From Gammaproteobacteria bacterium (lineage in GTDB: Bacteria; Pseudomonadota; Gammaproteobacteria; Pseudomonadales; Alcanivoracaceae): DNA of 64,000 bases. The notes under the pieces were generated by a model. The model made no database searches. It was not told where the DNA came from and was given only the letters and a program-made list of their open reading frames with translations. Below, piece after piece: positions 26,366 to 35,425 of this stretch. Numbering within the stretch: the first letter of the stretch is position 1; each line of letters begins with the position of its first letter. The DNA lies in assembly GCA_018067045.1 (NCBI GenBank), contig JAGPVL010000009.1, positions 1 through 64,000 of the forward strand, written 5' to 3'. The position numbers and the translations under genes were made by a program.

Positions 26366-27505
26366 ATGACACGCATCGTCATCAGCGGAACAGGATTTAT
26401 CGGCCGCGGCCTCGCCCTCGCGCTGTGCCAACAGCCGCGCTTTGCGTTAACCGGTATTTATACGCGTCGACGGCCTAGCGATGTTGAGCACCCAACAGCA
26501 GAGCTGCTCAGCAACGATCTATCCCACTGCCTTAGTGACTGCGATATTTTGGTCGAGTGCAGCGGCGATGTTCTGCATGCCTGCGATGTGATTGATGCGG
26601 CGCACCAACGCAACATCCCCGTTGTCACCATGAACTCAGAGTTTCACGTCACCGTCGGCAGCGCGTTTCTCGACAGCGGCTATCTTACTGAAGCCGAAGG
26701 CGACCAGCCCGGCTGCCTCGCCGCTCTGCATCGGCGTGTCACCGCCATGGGTTTCGAACCGGTTGTGCTCGGCAACATTAAGGGCTTTTTAAATCACACG
26801 CCGACCGCCGAAGACATGAAAATGTGGTCGCAAAAGCAGGGCATTAGCCTCGATCAGGTTACGGCATTTACCGATGGCACAAAGATTCAAATCGAACAGG
26901 CGTTCGTTGCCAATGGCTTAGGTGCGAACATTCTGCAAGACGGCCTTGCCGGGCCAAGCAGCGCCCAATTACAAGACGCCGCTAAGCTACTGGCGCAACG
27001 TGCCGAGCAAGAACAGTGCGCGCCGATTAGCGATTACGTTTTGAATGCCGGCGGCCCACCCGGCGTGTTTATCGTTGCACGACACGAGCAAGCACAGCAG
27101 CCATTGCTGCAGTATCTAAAACTCGGCGAAGGGCCGTTTTATTTCTTACTGCAACCCTTTCATCTTTGCCATTTAGAAATACTTCACACGCTCGATGCTG
27201 TTGTGGCAGAAGCCAAACCGCTACTCAACAATGGTCGCACACCAACGGTTGGCGTTGTCGCCGTCGCAAAGCAACCGATTCACGCTGGCGACACACTTGA
27301 GCGCGCTATCGGCAGCTTTACATTACGCGGTGAAGCTCGCATGTTCTGTGAACATGAAAAGTACGTGCCGATTGGTCTACTCCAACACGTCACCTTTACG
27401 CACGATATTCCCGCAGGCGCCGCCGTAGAATGGCAACATGTTACGCTTCCCCATTCACGCGCACTGATTCTGTTTAGACAGCTTCTCGACAAGAGCATTC
27501 AGTAA
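26366..27505 (+). CDS. NAD(P)-dependent dehydrogenase with SAF domain
   Basis: A 379-residue protein. The N-terminus is a Rossmann domain (RIVISGTGFIGRGLALAL) of the Gfo/Idh/homoserine-dehydrogenase type; the middle includes DILVECSGDVLHACDVIDAA. The last 70 residues form a SAF domain (VVAVAKQPIHAGDTLERAIG and GLLQHVTFTHDIPAGAAVEW), like the antifreeze-like domain of sialic acid synthases. Similar two-domain proteins occur in sugar-biosynthesis loci, but their reaction is not established. The ATG at 26366 was preferred over 26360. Its stop overlaps the start of the next glycosyltransferase by one base (TAATG), so they form one unit. Confidence 0.75.
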   Translation: MTRIVISGTGFIGRGLALALCQQPRFALTGIYTRRRPSDVEHPTAELLSNDLSHCLSDCDILVECSGDVLHACDVIDAAHQRNIPVVTMNSEFHVTVGSAFLDSGYLTEAEGDQPGCLAALHRRVTAMGFEPVVLGNIKGFLNHTPTAEDMKMWSQKQGISLDQVTAFTDGTKIQIEQAFVANGLGANILQDGLAGPSSAQLQDAAKLLAQRAEQEQCAPISDYVLNAGGPPGVFIVARHEQAQQPLLQYLKLGEGPFYFLLQPFHLCHLEILHTLDAVVAEAKPLLNNGRTPTVGVVAVAKQPIHAGDTLERAIGSFTLRGEARMFCEHEKYVPIGLLQHVTFTHDIPAGAAVEWQHVTLPHSRALILFRQLLDKSIQ

Positions 27506-28701
27506 TGGCAAAACTCGTTATCGGCTGGGAACTTGGCAATGGCATGGGGCACATAATGCCCTTGCGCATGATCGCCGAATCTCTGTTGAAGCGCAGCCAC
27601 CACATCACCTTTATTGTTCGCGATGTTAGCAGTGCCGAAAAGGCGCTGCGCGGCCTTCCTGTGAAATGGATGCAAGCGCCGCAAGTGCGCTATCAGCCAT
27701 GGGAAATGACGCGCACGGATTGCTACTCACAGTTTCTCGGCAATATCGGCTTTCGCGATATCGACAAACTGCATGCCAGCACGCAAGGCTGGATTAGCCT
27801 ATTACGACTACTTAAGCCGGACGCGGCTTTACTCGAATTTGCGCCCTCGGCCATGCTCGCCTGCCATATCGAAAACATCCCCACCGTCCTGCAAGGCAAT
27901 GGCTTCTTTTGTCCGCCCGCAGACAATCCAGATCAGTTCGGCATCATGCAGAAGAAGCTACCCGACGAAATGCGGGCTGCGGAAGACGCCGCCCTACTTG
28001 ATAGTGTTAATGCCGTTATTGCCATCTACCAAGGAAAACCGTTTTCCCATATCAGCGAACTGTATGCTGGCGCCAGCGCGACATTACTGACAACGTTTCA
28101 GCCCCTCGATCATTTTGAACGTAAAGACAGTACCGATTTTTATGGTGTCTGGGTGCCAACACAATCCGCTCACGCAAGCTGGCCCAAAGGCGACGGAAAG
28201 CGAATTTTTGCCTACCTCACGGCGCGCCCCGGAGTCGATAACGTCCTCAAGATGCTAGCGGCTTCGAACCTACCGACACTAATTTATTGCAACGGACTCA
28301 GCGGAAAATATCGCATACCCTTTGTATCGGAACGCTGCCACTTTATCGACAGCCTCGTTGATATACGAGAGCTGGCCAAACGAGCAGACTTCGGCATTTT
28401 TCACGGAAACCATTCGACTTCTGCGCTCTTTTTACTGCACGGCGTGCCGTCACTGCAGATCCCTCTGTATATGGAACAACTGATGTTCGCGCAGCGTATT
28501 AAAGCGATCGGCGCCGGCGAAATCGCCACGCTAGACCAGCCACAACGCATCGCCGCAGCGCTTAACGCGCTACTCACCACCAGTGACTATAAAACGCAAG
28601 CCGATAAATTCGCTGAAGATAACAAGCACTTCGATCAGGAAAAACAGATTTGTCGCGCCGCCAATCGCGTTGAGGCCGTTCTAAAAAATATTGAGCGATA
28701 G
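27505..28701 (+). CDS. UGT/MurG-like glycosyltransferase, second paralogue
   Basis: A 398-residue GT-B fold protein, paralogue of the gene at 20961. LVIGWELGNGMGHIMPLRMI aligns with ILFAWELGEGVGHLVPLRPV, and the donor site reads FHGNHSTSALFLLHGVPSLQ then IPLYMEQ. It would be cytoplasmic. Two diverged paralogues in one locus suggest two sequential glycosylation steps or two acceptors. It is coupled to the SAF-domain dehydrogenase and is followed after 23 bases by the radical SAM gene. Confidence 0.82.
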   Translation: MAKLVIGWELGNGMGHIMPLRMIAESLLKRSHHITFIVRDVSSAEKALRGLPVKWMQAPQVRYQPWEMTRTDCYSQFLGNIGFRDIDKLHASTQGWISLLRLLKPDAALLEFAPSAMLACHIENIPTVLQGNGFFCPPADNPDQFGIMQKKLPDEMRAAEDAALLDSVNAVIAIYQGKPFSHISELYAGASATLLTTFQPLDHFERKDSTDFYGVWVPTQSAHASWPKGDGKRIFAYLTARPGVDNVLKMLAASNLPTLIYCNGLSGKYRIPFVSERCHFIDSLVDIRELAKRADFGIFHGNHSTSALFLLHGVPSLQIPLYMEQLMFAQRIKAIGAGEIATLDQPQRIAAALNALLTTSDYKTQADKFAEDNKHFDQEKQICRAANRVEAVLKNIER

Positions 28702-28724
28702 CGCTTCGTAAACAAGGATTTCTT

Positions 28725-29711
28725 ATGCACATCCGCTTTGCACAGATCGAACCAACCACCCGCTGTAATTATACCTGCGGCTTTTGTGTTGGCCGACATA
28801 TGCCACAAACAGACTTGGCATTACAGAATTTCCAACGATTCATTGATTCCGTAGAAGGCCTTGAAGCGATCGAGCTGCAAGGCGAAGGAGAGCCTCTCCT
28901 TCACACAGACTTTTTTTCCATGATCGATATCGCTAGAGCGAAATTCCCAAACATAGAAATATCAATGATCACCAATGGCTCGATGTTCACCACGGACAAT
29001 ATCGAAAAACTACTGGCAGCCAAGGTTGGTCGAATATTTGTCTCGGCAGAGTCCGTCGATGACGAAAACTTTCAAAAGATACGTGGCGGAAAGCTGGAAC
29101 GGGTGCGACGTGGCATTCGCGCGTTGTTGGCGGAGCGCAACCAGCGCCAGCTGAAACATCCAATACTGGGCTTAAGCATTACCGTGTTGCGCAGCACGGC
29201 AGGTGAATTACACGAAGCCATTCCGAGCTTCTATCAGCAGCTAGGCCTTGATGGCGGCATCAACATACAGCCGCTACAGAACATGCCGCAATACAGCGAG
29301 CATTACAGTCACGACATGCTATCGCAACGCCTAGATAAGGCCTCGTCAGATATCGCCAACACCGCCTTACAAACAAGCGTCGCCCTGAAGAAGGCGATAA
29401 GTGATAGAGGGAAAACTTTAGCAACAGGATTCTACGAAAGGCTCTACTCAAGCGTAGACAGTCGTTTGGAATGCCCATGGCTTGCCAATGGCGCCTATAT
29501 GACAACAGAGGGAACGTTTGTTGCCTGCTGCCATGTCAAAGACTATAACAAGTACGGCATGGGCAACTTAGAGGATGCCGGAAAAATTAGCGAGAATAGA
29601 AAGGCACTACAAAAGACGTTAGCGAACGGCGCCATACCCGAGCAATGTGCCGGTTGCACCGTCGCTCGAAATATTGTCCGCAACAACCGAATCGTTAATC
29701 GCAACATTTAG
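28725..29711 (+). CDS. Radical SAM/SPASM-like protein
   Basis: A 328-residue radical SAM enzyme. The 4Fe-4S motif CxxxCxxC is at C14, C18 and C21 (TTRCNYTCGFC), followed by ELQGEGEPLLH and MITNGSM, the usual glycine-rich S-adenosylmethionine site and strand 4. The C-terminal quarter has further cysteines (RLECPW, VACCHVKD, EQCAGCTVAR) that form a SPASM-like domain for auxiliary clusters. Such enzymes modify peptides, sugars or other small molecules; the substrate here is unknown. ATG follows AAGGATT. It overlaps the end of rmlC on the opposite strand by 4 bases. Confidence 0.88.
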   Translation: MHIRFAQIEPTTRCNYTCGFCVGRHMPQTDLALQNFQRFIDSVEGLEAIELQGEGEPLLHTDFFSMIDIARAKFPNIEISMITNGSMFTTDNIEKLLAAKVGRIFVSAESVDDENFQKIRGGKLERVRRGIRALLAERNQRQLKHPILGLSITVLRSTAGELHEAIPSFYQQLGLDGGINIQPLQNMPQYSEHYSHDMLSQRLDKASSDIANTALQTSVALKKAISDRGKTLATGFYERLYSSVDSRLECPWLANGAYMTTEGTFVACCHVKDYNKYGMGNLEDAGKISENRKALQKTLANGAIPEQCAGCTVARNIVRNNRIVNRNI

Positions 29712-30259
29712 TCGAACAAATCCGCTTTGCTAAATTCCACACCCTGTTGATCTCTTGTTGAGATCATTGGCGCGATGCCGTTCGCAAAAGGCCACCCTAT
29801 GGCCAGATCTGTATCGTTCCATTTAATCGTACGCTCTAACTCCGGCGCGTACCGATCGGTGCATTTATAATGCACTTTTGCGGCCTGCTCACCGAGAACA
29901 TAGAATCCGTGCGCGAAGCCCGGCGGCACCCAAAGCATCTTATGATTCGTGTCACTCAATTCAACCGAGAAGTGCTGGCCAAACGTTGCCGAGCTTTTGC
30001 GTAGATCGACAATCAAATCCCATATTCGTCCAGAAAACACACTGATTAACTTGCCTTGCGGCTTGTCGACCTGATAGTGCAAGCCGCGCAATACACCCGT
30101 ATGGGAGTAGCTGTAATTATCTTGGCAAAAGCGCTGATCAAATCCCTGTTCTTCTAGCGCCGCCTCATTCCACGACTCATAGAAAAAACCTCGCTCATCG
30201 GAAAAGATATCTGGCGTCAGAATTAACGCATCGGCCAATCGGGTTTTCTCGATTTTCAT
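29708..30259 (-). CDS. rmlC: dTDP-4-dehydrorhamnose 3,5-epimerase
   Basis: A 183-residue cupin enzyme that epimerises C3 and C5 of dTDP-4-keto-6-deoxyglucose. SDERGFFYESW, the catalytic histidine H61 in RGLHYQ, LSDTNHKMLWVPPGFAHGFY and YKCTDRY are diagnostic, and the length is typical. Start at 30259, coupled to rmlB by an ATGA overlap; a longer frame from 30322 would lie inside rmlB. It is tail to tail with the radical SAM gene with a 4-base overlap. RmlA and RmlD are not in the window, so the pathway must be completed elsewhere, or the product is not rhamnose. Confidence 0.95.
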   Translation of the reverse strand: MKIEKTRLADALILTPDIFSDERGFFYESWNEAALEEQGFDQRFCQDNYSYSHTGVLRGLHYQVDKPQGKLISVFSGRIWDLIVDLRKSSATFGQHFSVELSDTNHKMLWVPPGFAHGFYVLGEQAAKVHYKCTDRYAPELERTIKWNDTDLAIGWPFANGIAPMISTRDQQGVEFSKADLFD

Positions 30260-31338
30260 AACGAACTCTTCTTTCCCGCACGCATAAGGGCATTGCCATC
30301 CGCCAGCAAGCGCTCGGACCACTGATGATTATTGAGGTACCATGACACCGTTTTTTCGAGCGCCTGCTCAAACGTATAGGTTGGCGCAAAGCCGATGTTC
30401 GCCATTAACTTGCTTGCATCAATGGCATAGCGCACATCATGGCCAGGCCTATCAACGACATGCTCAATTAGCTCAGCATACGCTCGCTGAACGTTGGCGC
30501 TATCCGTTGTATCGATTGGCCTAAGCCGATCCAAAATCGAACATATCGCTTTCACTACATCGATGTTTTTCTGTTCACAATGCGCACCGACCAAATAGGT
30601 TTCACCCACGATGCCAGACTCCAACACGGCCAACAATGCGCGGGCGTGATCTTCAACATATATCCAATCTCGAATCTGGCTACCGCTGCCGTAAACGGGA
30701 ATCTTTTGCCCTGACAGTGCCCGCAGAATCGTTAACGGAATTAATTTCTCTGGATACTGATAGGGGCCAAAATTATTGGAACAGTTGGTCACAACAATAG
30801 GCAAGCCGTACGTTCTATGCCAAGCACGAACTAGATGATCCGCCGCGGCCTTCGTTGCCGCATAAGGCGAACTCGGCTGATACTGGCTGTCTTCGTCAAA
30901 CTTTCCTTGCTGCGCACCGAGATCACCAAACACCTCATCCGTTGATACGTGTAAAAATCGAAAACGTGCCCGATCGGATTCTGGCAGCGCCTGCCAGTGC
31001 TTTCTTGCCACTTCAAGTAAGGTAAAGGTGCCGACAATATTGCTTTGCAGAAAGACAGAGGGGGCATCAATAGAACGGTCTACATGGGACTCCGCAGCAA
31101 GGTGAATCACCGCATCCGGACGGTGCTCTGAAAAAATATTCTCAAGAGATCTTCTCTCACAGATATCTTGTTGATAAAAGTGATATCGATGAGAAAAGTC
31201 ATCACGGCAAACCGAGTTGTGAGCCGACGCATAACTTAACTTGTCGATACTAATCACGCTATGCGCGGTATTCGTCAGCAAGAAGTCGACCACCGCTGTG
31301 CCTATAAAACCCGCCCCGCCTGTGACAATAATCTTCAT
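30256..31338 (-). CDS. rmlB: dTDP-glucose 4,6-dehydratase
   Basis: A 360-residue extended SDR that makes dTDP-4-keto-6-deoxyglucose. It has VTGGAGFIGTAVV at residues 5-17, HVSTDEVFGDLG with the catalytic Asp-Glu pair, and the Tyr-x3-Lys site SPYAATKAAADHL. The start at 31338 has GAG 9 bases upstream and gives the family length; two upstream in-frame ATGs add only a few residues or an unsupported tail. With rmlC it gives the first two steps from dTDP-glucose to a 6-deoxy sugar, plausibly the donor for the glycosyltransferases across the convergent junction. Confidence 0.95.
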   Translation of the reverse strand: MKIIVTGGAGFIGTAVVDFLLTNTAHSVISIDKLSYASAHNSVCRDDFSHRYHFYQQDICERRSLENIFSEHRPDAVIHLAAESHVDRSIDAPSVFLQSNIVGTFTLLEVARKHWQALPESDRARFRFLHVSTDEVFGDLGAQQGKFDEDSQYQPSSPYAATKAAADHLVRAWHRTYGLPIVVTNCSNNFGPYQYPEKLIPLTILRALSGQKIPVYGSGSQIRDWIYVEDHARALLAVLESGIVGETYLVGAHCEQKNIDVVKAICSILDRLRPIDTTDSANVQRAYAELIEHVVDRPGHDVRYAIDASKLMANIGFAPTYTFEQALEKTVSWYLNNHQWSERLLADGNALMRAGKKSSL

Positions 31339-31424
31339 GAACATGCACTCTTTAACCACATCAGTCTTCAAATCAACCACGTTTCATCTTCGCCATCATC
31401 TTCACTATGCCACAATCCAAATGC

Positions 31425-32192
31425 TTATAACGTTGAGCAAAGATGCGCTCCGTCAACCGCCAACACCGACCCACTCATATAGCTCGATGCATCTGACGCC
31501 AACAGCAACAACGGCCCGTCGAGTTCGGAAAGATTGCCGATACGTTTATATGGAATGCGCTTTATCATTTTCTCGCCAAGTGGGGACTGCATGTACTCGC
31601 GGTTTATCTCGGTCAGAAAATAGCCAGGGCAAATGGCATTGCAGCGAATATTGTCGCGCGCATAGTCCAACGCGATCGCCTTCGTCAGCTGTACAACGGC
31701 GGCCTTCGACGCCACATACGCCGGAATGTGGCCACTCACTCGCAAGCCGAGCACCGAAGCAATATTAATAATGTTGCCTGCTTGCTTGGCGGCACGCCAT
31801 CGCTGTACGGCAAACTTACTCACCATCCACACACCTTTGAGATTGGTGTCGACGACAGCATCCCAGTCAGGCTCGGACAAGACGTCCACCGCGCCCACCA
31901 CATTCATGCCGGCATTATTCACGACTACGTCAATGTGCGGCACTCGCTCATGCATTTCTGCAAAAGCCCGCTCAATACTGCCGTGATCAGCAACATCCAT
32001 CTGCACGACACTGACCTGACGGCCCAGCGTACGCGCTTGCGTCGCAACAGCATCGAGCTTCTCAGTGCGCCGCGCCGCCAGCACTAGGTTGGCCCCAGCG
32101 GCGGCCAGCACCACCGCAAAATGGGCACCAAGTCCACTGGATGCGCCCGTCACCAAGACTGTTTTCCCTGCGAGCGAAAACAATGTCTCCAT
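31425..32192 (-). CDS. Short-chain dehydrogenase/reductase
   Basis: A 255-residue classical SDR with VTGASSGLGAHFA at residues 14-26, AARRTEK (NADP type), NNAGMNVVG near residue 91, the serine in IINIASVLGLRVSG and Tyr-x3-Lys in PAYVASKAAVVQL. GGAG is 8 bases before the ATG. It is 86 bases upstream of rmlB on the same strand and probably in the same transcript, though it is a generic 3-oxoacyl reductase-like SDR and not an RmlD. Its substrate is unknown. Confidence 0.88.
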   Translation of the reverse strand: METLFSLAGKTVLVTGASSGLGAHFAVVLAAAGANLVLAARRTEKLDAVATQARTLGRQVSVVQMDVADHGSIERAFAEMHERVPHIDVVVNNAGMNVVGAVDVLSEPDWDAVVDTNLKGVWMVSKFAVQRWRAAKQAGNIINIASVLGLRVSGHIPAYVASKAAVVQLTKAIALDYARDNIRCNAICPGYFLTEINREYMQSPLGEKMIKRIPYKRIGNLSELDGPLLLLASDASSYMSGSVLAVDGAHLCSTL

Positions 32193-32487
32193 CAGAATCT
32201 CCTTTCTATGGCGCGCTCATCAACCCACACCCGAGCGGCCTGCCGACCTTTTCATAAGACGAAACTCCGCCACAGACTCTATGTCTGCCACGTATACCAT
32301 CGCTAACTGCACGTAATATACACAACCCGCCACAGCAGTTCCGGTCGGAGTGTATTTCGAGACAAGCGAGCCAACCAAATAACATCGCCTGATCAACGGA
32401 CACTGAAGCAAGGTCGTTCGACTGCTATGATGCCTCCCTTTTTGTCATCACCATATTTCATCCACCGTTTATTACCTAGGGCATGCC

Positions 32488-34497
32488 ATGAACAACCTGA
32501 ACCCTCGCCAGCTTGAAGCCGCTCGCTTTGCCGACGGCCCCTTGCTGGTGTTGGCAGGCGCAGGCTCGGGCAAGACTAGTGTGATCACTCGCAAGATCGC
32601 ATGGCTTATTCAAGTGCGTGGCATGAACGCACGCCATATAGCCGCCGTGACCTTTACCAATAAAGCCGCCCGCGAAATGAAGCAGCGGGTCGCGTCGCTG
32701 GCAGAACGACACGAAGTGCGCGGCCTGATCGTCTCAACCTTTCACAACCTTGGTCTGCGCATCCTCAAACAGGAAATGAAGTCGGCGGGCTTGCGGCGCG
32801 GCTTTTCGATTCTAGATCAATCCGATAGCCGCGAACTGCTCAAGGATTTACTCCACCGCGGCGATTCAGAACGCGACGTTCAAGCCGCCGAAGTGATTCA
32901 CCACCGTATTTCGCAATGGAAAAACGATCTCATCTCCGCTGAACAAGCGGTATCGGCGGCCGAAGACGACGATGACTTACGCGCCGCTATCGCCTACGGC
33001 GAATACAACCGCATGCTACGTGCCTGCAACGCAGTCGATTTCGACGATTTGATTCAATTGCCAGTAAACCTTTTTGTTAGCCATCCCGAAATACTGGAGA
33101 AATGGCGCAACCGTATTCGCTATTTATTGGTGGATGAATATCAGGATACCAACAGCGCCCAGTACGAACTGGTGAAGCTCTTGGTTCTGCCAATGGGCAA
33201 GTTCACCGTGGTAGGCGATGACGATCAATCCATTTATGCCTGGCGTGGTGCTCGCCCGGAAAACCTGAATCAATTGCAGGAAGATTTTCCCAACCTAAAA
33301 GTGGTAAAGCTTGAGCAAAACTATCGCTCAACTGGTCGCATTCTCAAGGCTGCTAACGCAGTGATCGCTAACAACCCACATATGTTTGAAAAGGCTCTGT
33401 GGTCTGAGTACGGCTTTGGCGAACCGATTCGTATGTCGCAGCTGCGTGACGATGAAGCAGAAGTGGAATGGATCGCTGGCGATATTTTGCACCGCCGTCT
33501 AACCCGCGGATTGGAGTGGAAAGATTTCGCCGTCTTGTATCGCGGCAACTTTCAATCGCGCTTGCTCGAAATGAAGCTGCAAAGCATGCAGATTCCCTAC
33601 AAGGTCTCCGGCGGGAAAAGCTTCTTTGCTCGTCCTGAAATCAAAGACCTTATGTGCTACCTGCGTCTTCTGGTCAACCCGGATGACGACAACGCGTTCT
33701 TGCGGATTATTAATACTCCGCGCCGTGAGATTGGTCCGGCGACGCTGGAGAAGCTCGCCAACTGGGCCACGAAACGCCAGCAAGGCTTGTACCATGTGGC
33801 CGACGACTTTGCCTTGCAGGAAATGCTTGGCAACAAACCTGCGCAACGGCTCAACGAATTTAAAAGCTGGCTCGATGCTAAGCGTCAGTTCTGTTTCGGC
33901 GAAAACAGCCTGCAAGCGGTTAAAGAGCTGATTTCCGATATGGATTACGAAGGCTGGGTGGCTCAGCAAGCGGGCAATCCGCGTATTGCCGAAAAGCGCA
34001 TCGCGAATATTTGGATTCTGGTAAAAAGTATCGAGCGCATGCTCGATAAAGACGAAGACTCTGATCTCGAATCCGTGATCGCTAAGCTCGTCCTCATCGA
34101 CATGCTCGAACAGCAGGATGACGAAGACAACTCTGATCGCGTCCAAATGCTCACACTGCACGCATCAAAAGGACTGGAGTTTCCGCATGTCTATTTGATG
34201 GGCGTCGAAGAAGAATTACTTCCTCACCGCACCAGCATCGAAGAAGATAATATCACCGAAGAGCGGCGCCTTATGTATGTCGGCATCACTCGCGCTAGAC
34301 AGAGTCTTACCATGACGCAAGCCATGGTGCGCAAACAGTATGGTGAGAAAGTGGCGACATCGATCAGCCGCTTTGTCGCGGAGATGCCACACGACGATAT
34401 TGAATATATTGGTGAAGGCGCTGTAATTGATGAAAGCAAAGATGATCAAGTTGCCGAAGATACGCTCGCGGCACTTAAAGCCATGCTGAACGGCTGA
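32488..34497 (+). CDS. rep: ATP-dependent DNA helicase Rep
   Basis: A 669-residue superfamily 1A helicase, near the E. coli Rep length of 673. All motifs are visible: Walker A AGAGSGKT at 23-30, motif Ia FTNKAAREMKQRV, motif II LVDEYQDTNSAQYELV near residue 215, motif III GDDDQSIYAWRGA, motif IV EQNYRS, motif V HASKGLEFPHVYL and motif VI MYVGITRARQ. It moves 3' to 5' on single strands and clears proteins ahead of replication forks. It is monocistronic; the next 300 bases hold REP-like repeats. Confidence 0.96.
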   Translation: MNNLNPRQLEAARFADGPLLVLAGAGSGKTSVITRKIAWLIQVRGMNARHIAAVTFTNKAAREMKQRVASLAERHEVRGLIVSTFHNLGLRILKQEMKSAGLRRGFSILDQSDSRELLKDLLHRGDSERDVQAAEVIHHRISQWKNDLISAEQAVSAAEDDDDLRAAIAYGEYNRMLRACNAVDFDDLIQLPVNLFVSHPEILEKWRNRIRYLLVDEYQDTNSAQYELVKLLVLPMGKFTVVGDDDQSIYAWRGARPENLNQLQEDFPNLKVVKLEQNYRSTGRILKAANAVIANNPHMFEKALWSEYGFGEPIRMSQLRDDEAEVEWIAGDILHRRLTRGLEWKDFAVLYRGNFQSRLLEMKLQSMQIPYKVSGGKSFFARPEIKDLMCYLRLLVNPDDDNAFLRIINTPRREIGPATLEKLANWATKRQQGLYHVADDFALQEMLGNKPAQRLNEFKSWLDAKRQFCFGENSLQAVKELISDMDYEGWVAQQAGNPRIAEKRIANIWILVKSIERMLDKDEDSDLESVIAKLVLIDMLEQQDDEDNSDRVQMLTLHASKGLEFPHVYLMGVEEELLPHRTSIEEDNITEERRLMYVGITRARQSLTMTQAMVRKQYGEKVATSISRFVAEMPHDDIEYIGEGAVIDESKDDQVAEDTLAALKAMLNG

Positions 34498-34514
34498 GGG
34501 TATTGGTGAAAGGA

Positions 34515-34764
34515 ATCGCCTGCAAGCAGCCTCCCACAAGGCTTTATTTTATTGCGAGGGCGCAGAATTATTGCAGTGCTTGCGCAGGAGCTTGCGTAGG
34601 GAGGAGCTTGCCATGCAAGCGAATCAGCCTTTCAAATAACACACTAGAAAGATCAAAAAAGAAAACAAGAGCTTGCCCCCACGAAAGGCGCATTGCCTTG
34701 TGGGAGCTTGCTTGCAAGCGATCAGCATGGCCGCAGAAACATCGCTTGCAAGCAAGCTCCCACA
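34515..34764. repeat. Cluster of four REP-like units
   Basis: Downstream of rep lie four copies of the GCTTGCAAGC unit: 34515-34541 (reverse), 34597-34624 (forward, degenerate) and a near-perfect inverted pair at 34696-34722 (forward) and 34741-34764 (reverse) separated by 18 bases. The pair CCTTGTGGGAGCTTGCTTGC... and its inverse could fold into one long hairpin in RNA. The units are intergenic and may affect the 3' ends of rep and of the cytochrome gene. Confidence 0.8.
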
Positions 34765-34792
34765 TAGATCAAAACATTAAAGCATCAGACAC

Positions 34793-34821
34793 AAAAAAGC
34801 CGGCATTACGCCGGCCTTTTT
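34793..34821. terminator. Intrinsic terminator for the cytochrome c gene
   Basis: GCCGGC-ATTAC-GCCGGC at 34799-34815 with six A to the left and five T to the right. On the minus strand it follows the cytochrome stop codon by 23 bases; it also faces the plus-strand transcript from rep. Confidence 0.9.
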
Positions 34822-34844
34822 AGCAGCATTTCGACTAAACGAAA

Positions 34845-35297
34845 TTACTTGCTGCCTTCAATCATGTGCTCAACTGCAGCAGTAATTTCTTCATCTGAGC
34901 AAGTCATGCACATGCCTTTCGGCGGCATTGCATTCAAACCGTGAATCGCATGCTTAACCAAAGTCGCTTCACCCTGGGCAATACGTGGCTTCCATGCAGC
35001 AACGTCACCAACCTTCGGTGCGCCCGCTGCGCCTGTAGCATGGCAAGCCATGCACGAAGCATTATAAACATCAACGCCGCTACGTGGGCCGCTCGCAACA
35101 GCTTCTGCCGCTGTACCGCACTCTTCGCCGTCGATACAGACTGAACCTGTTGGCTTAATCCGCTCTGCGGTCGCGCGATCGCTCAAAATGGAGCGCTCAC
35201 CCAATGGGTAGGGCGAAATTTCTTTTGTGCTCTTGGCCACAACCGCGCCAGAAACCAAAACTAGGGATGCTACTAATAACAGAGAAATCTTTTTCAC
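34845..35297 (-). CDS. Cytochrome c5-like protein
   Basis: A 150-residue periplasmic cytochrome. Signal peptide: MKKISLLLVASLVLVSGAVVA. The haem motif is CMACH (NASCMACHATG) and the distal methionine is probably in NAMPPKGMCMTCS, where two extra cysteines give the CxxC pair seen in cytochrome c5. A second pair, VCIDGEEC, lies in the region before the haem. I start at the GTG (35295-35297) because GAGGTG sits 7 bases upstream; the ATG seven codons earlier has no such site. It is a likely electron carrier; the partner is not identified. Confidence 0.87.
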   Translation of the reverse strand: MKKISLLLVASLVLVSGAVVAKSTKEISPYPLGERSILSDRATAERIKPTGSVCIDGEECGTAAEAVASGPRSGVDVYNASCMACHATGAAGAPKVGDVAAWKPRIAQGEATLVKHAIHGLNAMPPKGMCMTCSDEEITAAVEHMIEGSK

Positions 35298-35425
35298 AAT
35301 AACCACCTCAAATGCCAATCAGGCGTCGACGGCGCGCATTATAACCATGACGGACAGGGAATACACGTCTCGTGGAAACCCCAGCTGGATTCCCTCATCG
35401 CAGACTAGCGCTAAAAGCTGCCCAG

